A stretch of DNA of 64,000 nucleotides from positions 3,316,501 through 3,380,500 of the forward strand of contig NZ_CP058350.1 in NCBI RefSeq assembly GCF_005860795.2. The letters run 5' to 3'. A program made the position numbers and the translations under genes. The notes below the pieces were generated by a model, which ran no database searches, had not been told where the DNA came from, and saw nothing but the letters and a program-made list of their open reading frames with translations. Numbering within the stretch: the first letter of the stretch is position 1; each line of letters starts with the position of its first letter. This DNA is from Peteryoungia desertarenae (GTDB lineage Bacteria; Pseudomonadota; Alphaproteobacteria; Rhizobiales; Rhizobiaceae). Below, piece after piece: positions 1 to 8,496 of this stretch.

Positions 1-844
1 CGATCTCGACCTTCTCGGCAGCCGCGTCGGGGTCGAATACGACACCCATGGAATGACCGGTAAGGCCGCCCGCCTTATCGACGATCAATTGACAAATTTT
101 TGCGAGCTCGTGGACGCATCGGATCTTGTAAGCGACCTGCGCCTCGTCAAGAGTCCGGCCGAAATTACCCATGTCCGCCGCGCTGCCAACCTTGCCGACG
201 ATTCACTGGATGCGGCTCTGCCGCTCATGGGCCCGGGAGCCGATGAGGCAGCAATCCTTGCTGCGATGCAATCAGCGGTTCTGGCCGGCGGCGGTGATTA
301 TCCCGCCAATGCCTTCATCATCGGTTCGGGTCCTGATGCCATGCTTTGCCGCTACAAGGCAGGCCGCCGCACGCTGTCGGACCAGGATCAACTGACGTTA
401 CAATGGGCGGGCGTCTCCGCCCACTACCATGCCGCCATGATGCGCACCGTGATGATTGGGGAGAGCACCCCGCGCCATCGGGAACTCTACACCGCCTGCA
501 ACGACGCCCTGACCGCAGTTCAAAAGGTTCTGAAACCCGGCAGCACCTTTGGCGATGTATTCGATACCCATGCAAAGGCCTTAGATGATCGAGGTCTGAC
601 ACGCTATCGCTTCAATGCCTGCGGCTGCTCTCTCGGAGCACGCTTCGCGCCCTCCTGGATGGAACGCCAGATGTTCCATGCCGGCAACATGCAGCCGATC
701 TTGCCGAACATGACCCTCTTCGTGCATATGATCGTCATGGATCACGACCGCGAAACAGCCATGACGCTCGGCCAGACCTACCTGACAACGGAGACCGCTC
801 CGCAATCCCTTTCACGCCACCCGCTTGATCTGATCACCCGTTAG
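1..844 (+). CDS. Creatinase/DoeA-like M24 family protein (5' end missing)
   Basis: The reading frame is open from the first bases of the window, so the N-terminal domain lies upstream. The visible part is the C-terminal pita-bread domain of the M24 (Xaa-Pro peptidase/creatinase) superfamily. Landmarks are LQWAGVSAHYHAAMMRT and ACGCSLGARFAPSWM, the pattern of the creatinase and ectoine-hydrolase (DoeA) branch. The five metal ligands of true M24 metallopeptidases appear replaced: the two Asp positions read Trp and Ala, the His position reads Cys, and the first Glu position reads His. A metal-independent C-N hydrolase acting on a small amidine or similar substrate is therefore more likely than a peptidase. 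The substrate cannot be named from the sequence, and no ectoine-catabolic neighbour is visible. Confidence 0.8.
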   Translation, partial: DLDLLGSRVGVEYDTHGMTGKAARLIDDQLTNFCELVDASDLVSDLRLVKSPAEITHVRRAANLADDSLDAALPLMGPGADEAAILAAMQSAVLAGGGDYPANAFIIGSGPDAMLCRYKAGRRTLSDQDQLTLQWAGVSAHYHAAMMRTVMIGESTPRHRELYTACNDALTAVQKVLKPGSTFGDVFDTHAKALDDRGLTRYRFNACGCSLGARFAPSWMERQMFHAGNMQPILPNMTLFVHMIVMDHDRETAMTLGQTYLTTETAPQSLSRHPLDLITR

Positions 845-956
845 CCAATTGAAAACCAGTTCAGGGCAAGGTCTGACAGGCAGTATTCAGGGAATTGACA
901 GCATCCAACTGCTATTGGGATAAGCAAGACACGCACCAGCAAGGGATTGTCGATCC

Positions 957-1766
957 ATGCAACATCCTCTGCGTTTGGCCACGCTCATGCTCCTGTTGGG
1001 ACATCTGGCGTCCTGTAACAGCACCGAAGTGCTCACACCCCAGGTTGATGTCGGTAATGGTAGCCAGACCAACCTCGCAATGAGTGCAGCGGGTACGATG
1101 CCTGCACCGACGGGAACCGTGCAGTCAGCGCCGCTTTCGAGCCCACAACAGGCATTTGCCCCCCAAAACACACTCGAGGCACAGGCTGCGGCGCTTCAGC
1201 AAGGGGTAGCCAACCCCTCGGCATCCCTGCCGCTCGACAGTTACCCGGCGGCCCCACAATCAGCCAGCGCATCCTGGCAGCAACCGATGCCCCAAAGCAC
1301 TGCGCAGGCAGCCCAGCCACAATCGGCGGCACAAGCCGAGACAAGCTTGCAGGCCCCCCAGCAAAGCGCAGCACTAACCCCGGCACCTGCCACAACGGCG
1401 ACAGGGTCTATCCGTTTCCTCCCAATCATCGGAGCCCCCGTACAGGCAGTTACTCCGCTGTCCAGACAATTGGGTTCGGAGGCGCGGGCACGCGGCCTTA
1501 CCATCAAGAGCGCCAGTGATCCTTCGAGCGAGCACATCCTCAAGGGGTATTTCTCCGCCTTTGGCGACGGCGGCAAGGTCAATGTCGTTTACGTCTGGGA
1601 CATCCTTGACGCCAATGGTGGTCGCTTGCACCGGCTGCAGGGGCAGGAATCCTTCCCCTCCAACGCGCAGGACCCCTGGGCAGCCGTACCGGCATCCGTC
1701 ATGCAGCAGATTGCGGCGCGCTCCATCAATGACTATGTCAACTGGCGCAATGCCCGACCAGGTTGA
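957..1766 (+). CDS. Putative lipoprotein with Gln/Ala/Pro-rich linker
   Basis: This 269-aa protein begins with a short hydrophobic signal and a lipobox ending LASC, with the lipidated Cys at about residue 20. It should be anchored to a membrane facing the periplasm. Residues 25 to about 150 are low complexity, rich in Gln, Ala, Pro and Ser, and look like an extended spacer. The C-terminal 120 residues look folded and include IRFLPIIGAPVQAVTPLSR and VNVVYVWDILDANGG. I do not recognise a named domain. An AAGGGA about 10 nt upstream of the ATG supports the start. It lies upstream of prs on the same strand, but 111 nt and a hairpin separate them, so co-transcription is uncertain. Confidence 0.75.
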   Translation: MQHPLRLATLMLLLGHLASCNSTEVLTPQVDVGNGSQTNLAMSAAGTMPAPTGTVQSAPLSSPQQAFAPQNTLEAQAAALQQGVANPSASLPLDSYPAAPQSASASWQQPMPQSTAQAAQPQSAAQAETSLQAPQQSAALTPAPATTATGSIRFLPIIGAPVQAVTPLSRQLGSEARARGLTIKSASDPSSEHILKGYFSAFGDGGKVNVVYVWDILDANGGRLHRLQGQESFPSNAQDPWAAVPASVMQQIAARSINDYVNWRNARPG

Positions 1767-1833
1767 TACCTTGGCAACAGGAATCTCGGAAAAAGCTCTG
1801 CATTCTCTCCAAACCACTTGCATTCAGGGGCAA

Positions 1834-1851
1834 GGGCGCTAAAAAGCGCCC
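1834..1851 (+). other. GC-rich hairpin just upstream of prs
   Basis: A perfect 7-bp stem (GGGCGCT, loop AAAA, AGCGCCC) ends 26 nt before the prs start codon. No T-tract follows it, so it is not a convincing terminator. It could be a leader structure of the prs mRNA or a weak end for the lipoprotein transcript. Confidence 0.4.
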
Positions 1852-1877
1852 ATCTCAGCATGGACAGGCGGGCCAAG

Positions 1878-2810
1878 ATGAAGGTTTTCGCAGGCAATTC
1901 GAACCGGCAACTGGCCGAAGCGATCTGCAACTATCTCAATGTACCTCTCGGAAAGGCAAGCGTCCGGCGGTTCGCCGACCAGGAGATTTTCGTGGAAATC
2001 CATGAAAATGTCCGAGGTGAAGACGTATTCGTCGTCCAATCGACTGCTTTCCCGGCCAATGACCACCTGATGGAACTGCTGATCATGATCGACGCTTTCC
2101 GTCGTTCTTCAGCGCGCCGCATCACCGCAGTCCTTCCCTATTTCGGCTATGCCCGCCAGGATCGCAAACCCGGTCCGCGCACGCCGATCTCGGCCAAGCT
2201 GGTGGCGAACCTGATTACCGAGGCAGGCGCCGACCGAGTTCTGACACTGGACCTGCATGCAGGACAGATCCAGGGCTTCTTCGACATTCCGACCGATAAT
2301 CTCTATGCGATCCCCCTTCTCGCCCGCGACGTGAAGGAACGCTACGACTTGAACAATGTCATGGTCGTTTCACCGGACGTCGGCGGCGTGGTTCGCGCCC
2401 GCTCTCTGGCCAAGCGCCTCGACTGTCAATTGGCCATCGTTGACAAGCGTCGCGAACGCGCTGGCGAATCCGAGGTTATGAACGTCATCGGTGAAGTGGC
2501 CGGCAAGGACTGCATCCTGATCGATGACATTGTCGATTCCGGTGGCACGCTCTGCAACGCGGCAGAGGCCCTTCTGAAAAATGGCGCAACAAGCGTGACC
2601 GCCTATATCACCCACGGCGTTCTGTCCGGTGGTGCGGTGACACGAGTATCGTCGTCCAAGCTGCGCGAACTGGTGATCACTGACTCCATCCAGCCAACCA
2701 CGGCTGTGCAGTCTGCCCCCAATATTCGTGTGGTCACGACGGCCAACCTGCTGGGGGAAGCAATCAACCGCACGAGCGCCGAGGAATCCGTTTCCAGCCT
2801 GTTCGACTAA
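1878..2810 (+). CDS. prs: Ribose-phosphate pyrophosphokinase (PRPP synthase)
   Basis: This cytosolic enzyme makes 5-phosphoribosyl-1-pyrophosphate from ribose 5-phosphate and ATP, feeding purine, pyrimidine, histidine, tryptophan and NAD synthesis. The 310-aa length is typical of class I PRPP synthases. Visible motifs are the flexible ATP loop [18 protein letters not shown] near residue 92, [11 protein letters not shown] near 130, and the PRPP-binding loop DDIVDSGGT near 215-225. I chose ATG 1878 (MKVFAGNSN) because family members begin this way; in-frame starts at 1818 and 1860 would add an unconserved extension. The product supplies the substrate used by apt (24058-24600) elsewhere in the window. 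Confidence 0.97.
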   Translation: MKVFAGNSNRQLAEAICNYLNVPLGKASVRRFADQEIFVEIHENVRGEDVFVVQSTAFPANDHLMELLIMIDAFRRSSARRITAVLPYFGYARQDRKPGPRTPISAKLVANLITEAGADRVLTLDLHAGQIQGFFDIPTDNLYAIPLLARDVKERYDLNNVMVVSPDVGGVVRARSLAKRLDCQLAIVDKRRERAGESEVMNVIGEVAGKDCILIDDIVDSGGTLCNAAEALLKNGATSVTAYITHGVLSGGAVTRVSSSKLRELVITDSIQPTTAVQSAPNIRVVTTANLLGEAINRTSAEESVSSLFD

Positions 2811-3092
2811 GCCAAGCGTTTCGAGCGCACGGATGGCGATCCTTTGGGGGTATGGTACTTGCGCCGCACCCTTTTTTTTCGTGTGTCTACCTTTCCGGAA
2901 ACTTGGCGCCGATCGTCGGACCATGACCAAAGGACGCCAAATCAGGATCACGCGCCGTTAGCAGATCCGTAGCTTTCATTTTGTAGATATGCAGATGTAG
3001 AGCTGGGGGCGAAGACGCGAGAAACATCCTCTCGTCTTCGCACCGGCCCGCCCCCGTCTTCGACAACCCCGTTCATAAAAATCATCAGTGTC

Positions 3093-3989
3093 ATGCCACT
3101 GAATTTCGATCAGCTGATCCATCACCCCGGCCTGCGGGACGCATTGTGCGAGCAGGCGCGCACGTTCATCGAGGTATACGAGCGCTCGCCCCGCTTGGCA
3201 TCGGTTTTTGCCACCCAGCAGCGCTGGCTGATGGGCCATTTGGCCATGGCACTCTATTTTCGCTCAGCGGCGTCCGGCACAAAAGAGCCAGTAATTGTGA
3301 TGGCGCGTTTCCTTGAACAGGTCCGACAACATCAGATCGCCAGCGTCAACACGGCAGACTCCTTCGTGAAGGAGATGCTCGTTTATGGAGTCGGAACGCT
3401 TGCAACATCCCATGACAGGCGAAACCGGCCCATCATCCCCTCTCCGCAGACGCTGGAAGGCATAGAATTCTGGCTGACAACCTATCTGAGAACCCTGGAT
3501 CGCCTTGATGGCGGTGATCGGGTCGGTCGATTCGAAGCCAACAGCCAGATTATCAATCTTCTGCATCCCGACATCGTGGAGAGCTTTGTGAAGGAGGACA
3601 TCATTCGCGACCCGCCCCAGACCTTCACGCTGTTCACATGGCTGAACAATGGCGGCATCGTTCTTGACTGGCTGATGGCGGGCGTAGAACCCTTACAGGA
3701 TGATGGCACTCGCTTTCTGACCCAGCTCCGCTCGGTCCCCGAACTCGCCGAAACCTTCCGCCTGTCCCGAACCCATCTCGTCAGAAAACTGCGCGAGGCA
3801 GAAACGCTGGGCAGCCTTGGCTGGGAAGGGACCCGAGGGCGGTCAAGGATGTGGATTTCGAGCGCCTTCTGGCAGGAATATGCGACCGCACAAATCGGAA
3901 AACTCCGCGTCGTCGAACAGGTCTGCGCAAAACACGGCCTAAGTCACACTACCCCATTTTTCACAGGACCCAATTTAACGGATATGTAA
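3093..3989 (+). CDS. Conserved hypothetical protein with winged-helix-like C-terminus
   Basis: A 298-aa soluble protein without signal peptide or membrane segments. I do not recognise the N-terminal 200 residues, which look all-helical (for example QQRWLMGHLAMALYF). Residues 215-275 (LSRTHLVRKLREAETLGSLG followed by a Gly/Arg-rich turn and RMWIS) resemble a helix-turn-helix plus wing of MarR/PadR-like regulators, so DNA binding is an inference. A chemoreceptor gene starts 47 nt downstream on the same strand. The ATG has only a weak ribosome-binding site. About 280 nt upstream, back to prs, holds no gene or clear terminator. Confidence 0.65.
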   Translation: MPLNFDQLIHHPGLRDALCEQARTFIEVYERSPRLASVFATQQRWLMGHLAMALYFRSAASGTKEPVIVMARFLEQVRQHQIASVNTADSFVKEMLVYGVGTLATSHDRRNRPIIPSPQTLEGIEFWLTTYLRTLDRLDGGDRVGRFEANSQIINLLHPDIVESFVKEDIIRDPPQTFTLFTWLNNGGIVLDWLMAGVEPLQDDGTRFLTQLRSVPELAETFRLSRTHLVRKLREAETLGSLGWEGTRGRSRMWISSAFWQEYATAQIGKLRVVEQVCAKHGLSHTTPFFTGPNLTDM

Positions 3990-4036
3990 GCTATTTCCCA
4001 TCAGACTCCTGCAACTTTGGTTGGAGGATGGTGGGG

Positions 4037-6313
4037 ATGTCACCTAGGAATATTTCAGCGGCCCGAATTGGGGTCCTGTCATCGATTAAAGCAAAATTTG
4101 CAGCAGTGGTCGTTGGTGCGACACTCGTTTCATGTCTTTCAGTCGGAATCCTGAGTTACCAGATAGGTAAGAGCGGGCTTATCGAGGCAAGCAAGCTCCG
4201 CCTCGAAACAGTAGCCGCAAACCAGGCAAAGGCGCTGGGCTCGTACAACGAGCGGATCGATCAGACCATCGCCGACCTCGCCCAGAACACGGCGATTGCA
4301 GAAGCAGCCGGAAATGTGGCTTCGGTCATCAAGATCGAAGAAGCAAAGATCCGGGAAGCTTTCCAGGATCCTTCAAAAAGCCTTGAGGAACGGGCCGCAT
4401 TTGACGGTTCTGGCTTGAAGCTTCTCTACGGCGTTCGGCATGAAAGCATTCACGGCACACTGACAAGCGCACGTCGGAATGCCAATGTGAGCGACATCTA
4501 CCTGATCGGCCTTGATGGCACAGTCCTCTACAGCGTCACCAAAGGCCAGGAATTCCTCACCAACGTGGCCGATCCGGCAAACGCGACCCTGAAGGCGATC
4601 TACGATGTCGCCAATGAAGGACCACTGGATCAGACCCACAGCTCCGGCTTCGTGGAGTTCAATGCCGAAGGCGATGCCGTTTCCGCGCTCATTGCCCGCC
4701 CGCTGGCTGTCCCGGTCTGGGGTGAAGTGGTCAAGAAGGGTGTTGTCATCATGCGGATCGGTGCCAGCAAGCTCTCGGCAGCACTCGCACCCGATGGCCT
4801 CGGTGTAACGATTGATGATGCATTCCTGCTCAGCGACAGCGGGGCACTGCGCGGCGGCACGATGTCGGCCGGTCCCTCGGCGCCAATCCCGGATACACTG
4901 GCCAAATCGGCTGCTGCCGGCGCCAGCGGCACCGCTTCTGCGACCTCTGGCGAACGCGACCTCTTTTACGCCTACCTGCCGGTCGATCTCTTTGGTCAGA
5001 AGAACCTGCTCGTGATCGGCCAGGACGAAAACGCGATCCTGGCGTCGGCCAACGAACTGGCACGTTTTGCCTTCTTCGCAACACTTGCCGTTCTGACCGT
5101 GATGGGTGGTCTGGGCATGGCCATTTCGTCGCGCCTGACACGCCCGATCGGCGAATTGGCCGCCCTGATGAACCGCCTCAACGAAGGTGACAAGGGGATC
5201 GACATCACCGCCGCCAATCGCGGTGACGAAGTCGGCCTGATGGCCCGTGCTCTCGAATCCTTCCGCCAGAGCGCGGTCGAAAAGGAGCGCATTGAAGCCG
5301 AAGCAGAAGCGCGTGACCAGCAGATGGACAGCGAGCGCCGCCAGCGTGATGCGGAAAAGGCACGCAGCGCCCAGGAACTCGAGGCAGCCGTCTCGGCTCT
5401 GGCAACAGGCCTGCAGAACCTCTCCGCTGGAAAGCTGAACCTGCGCATTGAGCAGCCTTTCGTGCCCTCGCTCGATCACCTTCGCCTGGACTTCAATCAC
5501 TCGGTTGAAAGGCTCGAAGAGACGATCCGTTCGATCACGGCAAGCGCCGATACCATTCGTGGCGGCTCGGCCAACCTGAAGAGTGCCTCGGAAAATCTGG
5601 CACACCGCACCGAGCGGCAGGCTGCTTCGCTTGAGGAAGCGGCTGCAGCACTTGGCGAAATGACAGGTTCCGTCAACGACGCCCTGCGCCGCTGCGAAAC
5701 CGCCGTTTCTGTCGCCGCCAATGCCCTGACGGGCGCCAAGGAATCCTCGGGCGTCGTCAACGAGGCGATCGTAGCCATGGAACGCATCGAAGGCTCTTCG
5801 TCGAAGATCCGCCAGATCATCGATGTGATCGACCAGATCGCGTTCCAGACCAACCTTCTGGCGCTCAATGCCGGCGTCGAGGCAGCCCGCGCCGGTGAAG
5901 CCGGCAAGGGCTTCGCCGTCGTCGCCCAGGAAGTGCGCGAACTTGCCCAGCGCTCATCCGCTGCAGCCCGTGACATCAGCGAACTCATCAACACCTCGAC
6001 CACCGATGTTGAAGGAGGTGTTGCTCTGGTTCTGAAGACCGGCGAAAGCCTGCATCGGATTGAAGAAAGCATTGCCGCCATCAATGAGCAGATCGGCGCC
6101 ATTGCGTCGGCATCACGCGAACAGTCCTCGCGCCTTGGTGAGATCAATGCCTCGGTCAACGACCTCGACCATGTGACCCAGCAGAATGCGGCGATGGTGG
6201 AAGAGACGACGGCCGCAGCCTTTGCGCTTGCCAGCGAAGCCGATGGCCTGACCGAACAGGTTGGACATTTCAGCATTGGCGGAGCACATCATCAGGCAAG
6301 GCGCGCCGCCTGA
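4037..6313 (+). CDS. Methyl-accepting chemotaxis protein
   Basis: This 758-aa inner-membrane chemoreceptor has a first membrane segment at about residues 15-38 and a large periplasmic sensor region to about 340. A second membrane segment (about 341-362) is followed by two HAMP-type regions, near 363-415 and 447-498. The cytoplasmic signalling hairpin (about 595-640) carries the highly conserved IDQIAFQTNLLALNAGVEAA and KGFAVVAQEVRELAQR. It should relay ligand binding to CheA/CheW. The C-terminus (HHQARRAA) lacks a CheR-docking pentapeptide of the NWETF type. ATG 4037 is preferred because GGAGG lies 9 nt before it; ATG 4028 abuts the GGAGG, and the open frame further upstream overlaps the previous gene. 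A terminator follows directly. Confidence 0.93.
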   Translation: MSPRNISAARIGVLSSIKAKFAAVVVGATLVSCLSVGILSYQIGKSGLIEASKLRLETVAANQAKALGSYNERIDQTIADLAQNTAIAEAAGNVASVIKIEEAKIREAFQDPSKSLEERAAFDGSGLKLLYGVRHESIHGTLTSARRNANVSDIYLIGLDGTVLYSVTKGQEFLTNVADPANATLKAIYDVANEGPLDQTHSSGFVEFNAEGDAVSALIARPLAVPVWGEVVKKGVVIMRIGASKLSAALAPDGLGVTIDDAFLLSDSGALRGGTMSAGPSAPIPDTLAKSAAAGASGTASATSGERDLFYAYLPVDLFGQKNLLVIGQDENAILASANELARFAFFATLAVLTVMGGLGMAISSRLTRPIGELAALMNRLNEGDKGIDITAANRGDEVGLMARALESFRQSAVEKERIEAEAEARDQQMDSERRQRDAEKARSAQELEAAVSALATGLQNLSAGKLNLRIEQPFVPSLDHLRLDFNHSVERLEETIRSITASADTIRGGSANLKSASENLAHRTERQAASLEEAAAALGEMTGSVNDALRRCETAVSVAANALTGAKESSGVVNEAIVAMERIEGSSSKIRQIIDVIDQIAFQTNLLALNAGVEAARAGEAGKGFAVVAQEVRELAQRSSAAARDISELINTSTTDVEGGVALVLKTGESLHRIEESIAAINEQIGAIASASREQSSRLGEINASVNDLDHVTQQNAAMVEETTAAAFALASEADGLTEQVGHFSIGGAHHQARRAA

Positions 6314-6337
6314 GAGCTGCGTCGAAGCGTCATGGAC

Positions 6338-6368
6338 ACCGCCGGCCTTGCGCCGGCGGTTTTCGTTT
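6338..6368 (+). terminator. Rho-independent terminator after the chemoreceptor gene
   Basis: A perfect 9-bp GC-rich stem (ACCGCCGGC / GCCGGCGGT) with a 5-nt loop is followed by TTTCGTTT. It sits 24 nt after the chemoreceptor stop and just before the convergent DUF779 gene. Confidence 0.8.
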
Positions 6369-6373
6369 GGCCC

Positions 6374-6742
6374 TCAGCCCGGAAGCGGACAGGCGTCTCC
6401 GCCATCAAACAATCGAGACCGCGTGAGGAAACGACGCTCCCGCCCATTGTCGAGCGAGAACATCCCGCCCCTGCCTGGCACCACGTCGATGATCAGCTGC
6501 GTATGCGCCCAGACGGCATACTGGCTGCCGCTGATATAGAAGGGCACCCCGCCGATCTCCCCGAGCTTCACATCCGTCTCCCCTACCCGGTATTCACTCG
6601 CTGGATAACACATCGGCGAAGACCCGTCACAGCATCCGCCGGACTGGTGGAACAGGATGTCGGGATGATCCCGGCAGATCTCGGCGAGAAATTCGAGTGC
6701 CGCTTCGGTCGCAATGACGCGGGGCTGGTCTCCGCTGGTCAT
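6374..6742 (-). CDS. DUF779 domain protein, aldehyde-dehydrogenase partner
   Basis: A 122-aa soluble protein of the DUF779 family, which is very often encoded next to acetaldehyde-type aldehyde dehydrogenases and may assist their maturation or metal/redox chemistry; that role is inferred. The family Cys cluster HQSGGCCDGSSPMCYP is intact at about residues 33-48. The start at 6742 (MTSGDQPRV) has an AGGAGGG ribosome-binding site 6 nt upstream; the frame extends further upstream but without that support. It lies 105 nt downstream of the aldehyde dehydrogenase on the same strand and is probably co-transcribed with it. Confidence 0.88.
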   Translation of the reverse strand: MTSGDQPRVIATEAALEFLAEICRDHPDILFHQSGGCCDGSSPMCYPASEYRVGETDVKLGEIGGVPFYISGSQYAVWAHTQLIIDVVPGRGGMFSLDNGRERRFLTRSRLFDGGDACPLPG

Positions 6743-6847
6743 GATCTGCCCTCCTGATATCAGAACGAAAGAACCCCTCCCCCTGGTCGAGAGCAGGAAG
6801 AGGGGGGTATCGGGGGCGGTATTGGCGGACACCGCCCCTGGAGGGCC

Positions 6848-8362
6848 TCAGAAGAACCCGAGCGCCTTCGGGCTGTAGGAGACCAGCATGTTCTTGGTCT
6901 GCTGGTAGTGATCGAGCATCATCTTGTGCGTCTCGCGACCGATACCGGACTGCTTGTAGCCGCCGAAGGCCGCATGCGCCGGATAGGCGTGGTAGCAATT
7001 GGTCCAGACGCGACCGGCCTGGATGTTGCGGCCGAAGTGGTAGCAGGTATTGGCATCGCGGCTCCAGACACCGGCACCGAGGCCGTAAAGCGTGTCATTG
7101 GCGATTTCCAGCGCTTCCGCCTCGTCCTTGAAGGTCGTGACCGAGACGACGGGTCCGAAGATCTCTTCCTGGAAGATGCGCATCTTGTTGTGGCCACGGA
7201 ACACGGTCGGCTTCACGTAGTAACCGCCCGAAAGCTCACCCGGCAGCTGGTTGCGATAACCGCCGGTCAGAACCTCGGCACCTTCCTGGTTGCCGATGTC
7301 GATATAGGACAGGATTTTTTCCAGCTGTTCGGAAGAGGCCTGCGCACCGATCATCGTCGACATGGCGAGCGGATCGCCCTGGATGACGGCCTCGACGCGC
7401 TTGATCGCCTTTTCCATGAAGCGGTCATAGATCTTCTCATGCACCAGCGCGCGGCTCGGGCAGGTACAGACCTCGCCCTGGTTGAGCGCGAACATCGCAA
7501 AGCCTTCGAGCGCCTTGTCGAGATAGTCGTCATCCTCGCGCATGACGTCCTCGAAGAAGATGTTCGGCGACTTGCCACCGAGCTCCAGCGTCACCGGGAT
7601 CAGGTTCTGCGAAGCGTACTGCATGATCAGACGGCCGGTCGAGGTCTCGCCGGTAAAGGCGATCTTGGCAATGCGCGGGCTGGTCGCGAGCGGCTTGCCG
7701 GCTTCGAGACCAAAGCCGTTGACGATGTTGAGCACACCCGGCGGAAGCAGATCGGCGATCAGTTCGGCGAGCACGAGGATCGAGGCCGGCGTCTGCTCGG
7801 CAGGCTTCAGCACGACGCAATTGCCGGCTGCCAGCGCCGGCGCCACCTTCCAGGCGGCCATCAGGATCGGGAAGTTCCACGGAATGATCTGGCCGACCAC
7901 ACCGAGCGGCTCATGGAAATGATAGGCGATCGTGTCATGGTCGACTTCGCCGATCGTGCCTTCCTGGGAGCGGACGCAGGCGGCGAAATAGCGAAAGTGG
8001 TCGATGGCAAGCGGAATGTCGGCCGCCATGGTCTCGCGCAGCGGCTTGCCATTGTCCCAGGTCTCGGCCCGCGCCAGAAGCTCGAGATTGGCCTCCATGC
8101 GGTCCGCAATCCGGTTCAGGATATTGGCGCGCTCGGTGGTCGAGGTACGGCCCCATTTGTCCTTGGCGGCATGGGCCGCATCGAGCGCCAGTTTGACGTC
8201 GGCTTCATCCGAACGGGCGATCTCGCAAAGCTTGCCACCGGTGACCGGCGTGGTGTTCTCGAAATAGCGGCCATTGACCGGCTCGCGGAATTCCCCGCCG
8301 ATGAAATTGCCGTATCTCAACTTGAACGGCGAAGCCGCGATGGTCTGAACTTGAATATTCAT
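6848..8362 (-). CDS. NAD-dependent aldehyde dehydrogenase (acetaldehyde/AcoD-ExaC type)
   Basis: A 504-aa cytosolic enzyme oxidising an aldehyde to the acid with NAD(P). It is full length for the ALDH superfamily. The catalytic Cys is in [11 protein letters not shown] (Cys299 by count) and the general-base Glu is in [10 protein letters not shown] (Glu260). The nucleotide-binding segments [14 protein letters not shown] and [10 protein letters not shown] are present. Similarity to AcoD/ExaC enzymes and the adjacent DUF779 gene point to acetaldehyde or another short aliphatic aldehyde; the substrate is inferred. The GAF/Fis regulator upstream on the same strand is the likely controller, and an inverted repeat (8467-8486) lies in the 134-nt gap. 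A strong AGGAGG precedes the ATG. Confidence 0.95.
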   Translation of the reverse strand: MNIQVQTIAASPFKLRYGNFIGGEFREPVNGRYFENTTPVTGGKLCEIARSDEADVKLALDAAHAAKDKWGRTSTTERANILNRIADRMEANLELLARAETWDNGKPLRETMAADIPLAIDHFRYFAACVRSQEGTIGEVDHDTIAYHFHEPLGVVGQIIPWNFPILMAAWKVAPALAAGNCVVLKPAEQTPASILVLAELIADLLPPGVLNIVNGFGLEAGKPLATSPRIAKIAFTGETSTGRLIMQYASQNLIPVTLELGGKSPNIFFEDVMREDDDYLDKALEGFAMFALNQGEVCTCPSRALVHEKIYDRFMEKAIKRVEAVIQGDPLAMSTMIGAQASSEQLEKILSYIDIGNQEGAEVLTGGYRNQLPGELSGGYYVKPTVFRGHNKMRIFQEEIFGPVVSVTTFKDEAEALEIANDTLYGLGAGVWSRDANTCYHFGRNIQAGRVWTNCYHAYPAHAAFGGYKQSGIGRETHKMMLDHYQQTKNMLVSYSPKALGFF

Positions 8363-8466
8363 GTTGCAATCCTCCTCTTGGTCAGGCCCCTCCTCGGGCC
8401 GGTGAGAGAATGATTGCCGGCATGCGGCTGAAAAAGAAGACGGGCAAAACCGTGCTGGAGCGCATT

Positions 8467-8486
8467 CTGTCGCAGCTTTGCGACAG
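8467..8486. promoter_or_regulatory. Perfect inverted repeat upstream of the aldehyde dehydrogenase gene
   Basis: The repeat is CTGTCGC, six bases, GCGACAG: perfect 7-bp arms with 20-bp total length, typical of a dimeric regulator site. It lies 104 bp upstream of the aldehyde dehydrogenase start and 10 bp after the regulator stop codon. No T-tract follows on the regulator's strand, so an operator or upstream activating site is favoured over a terminator. Confidence 0.5.
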
Positions 8487-8496
8487 CTTATCGCCC

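Noticed and set aside
3851..4036. An upstream extension of the chemoreceptor frame
   Set aside because: It overlaps the preceding gene, and a good GGAGG lies correctly spaced only before ATG 4037.
6908..8413. A 501-codon open frame on the strand opposite the aldehyde dehydrogenase
   Set aside because: It is a mirror of codon bias in a GC-rich gene; its translation is Arg/Gly/Asp-rich without any recognisable domain, and the ALDH on the other strand is beyond doubt.
8400..8460. A sigma-54-like sequence (CAGCACGGTTTTGCC on the minus strand) upstream of the aldehyde dehydrogenase
   Set aside because: It lacks the GG of the -24 element and its GC is one base too close for -12; the local regulator also has no AAA+ domain to use it.
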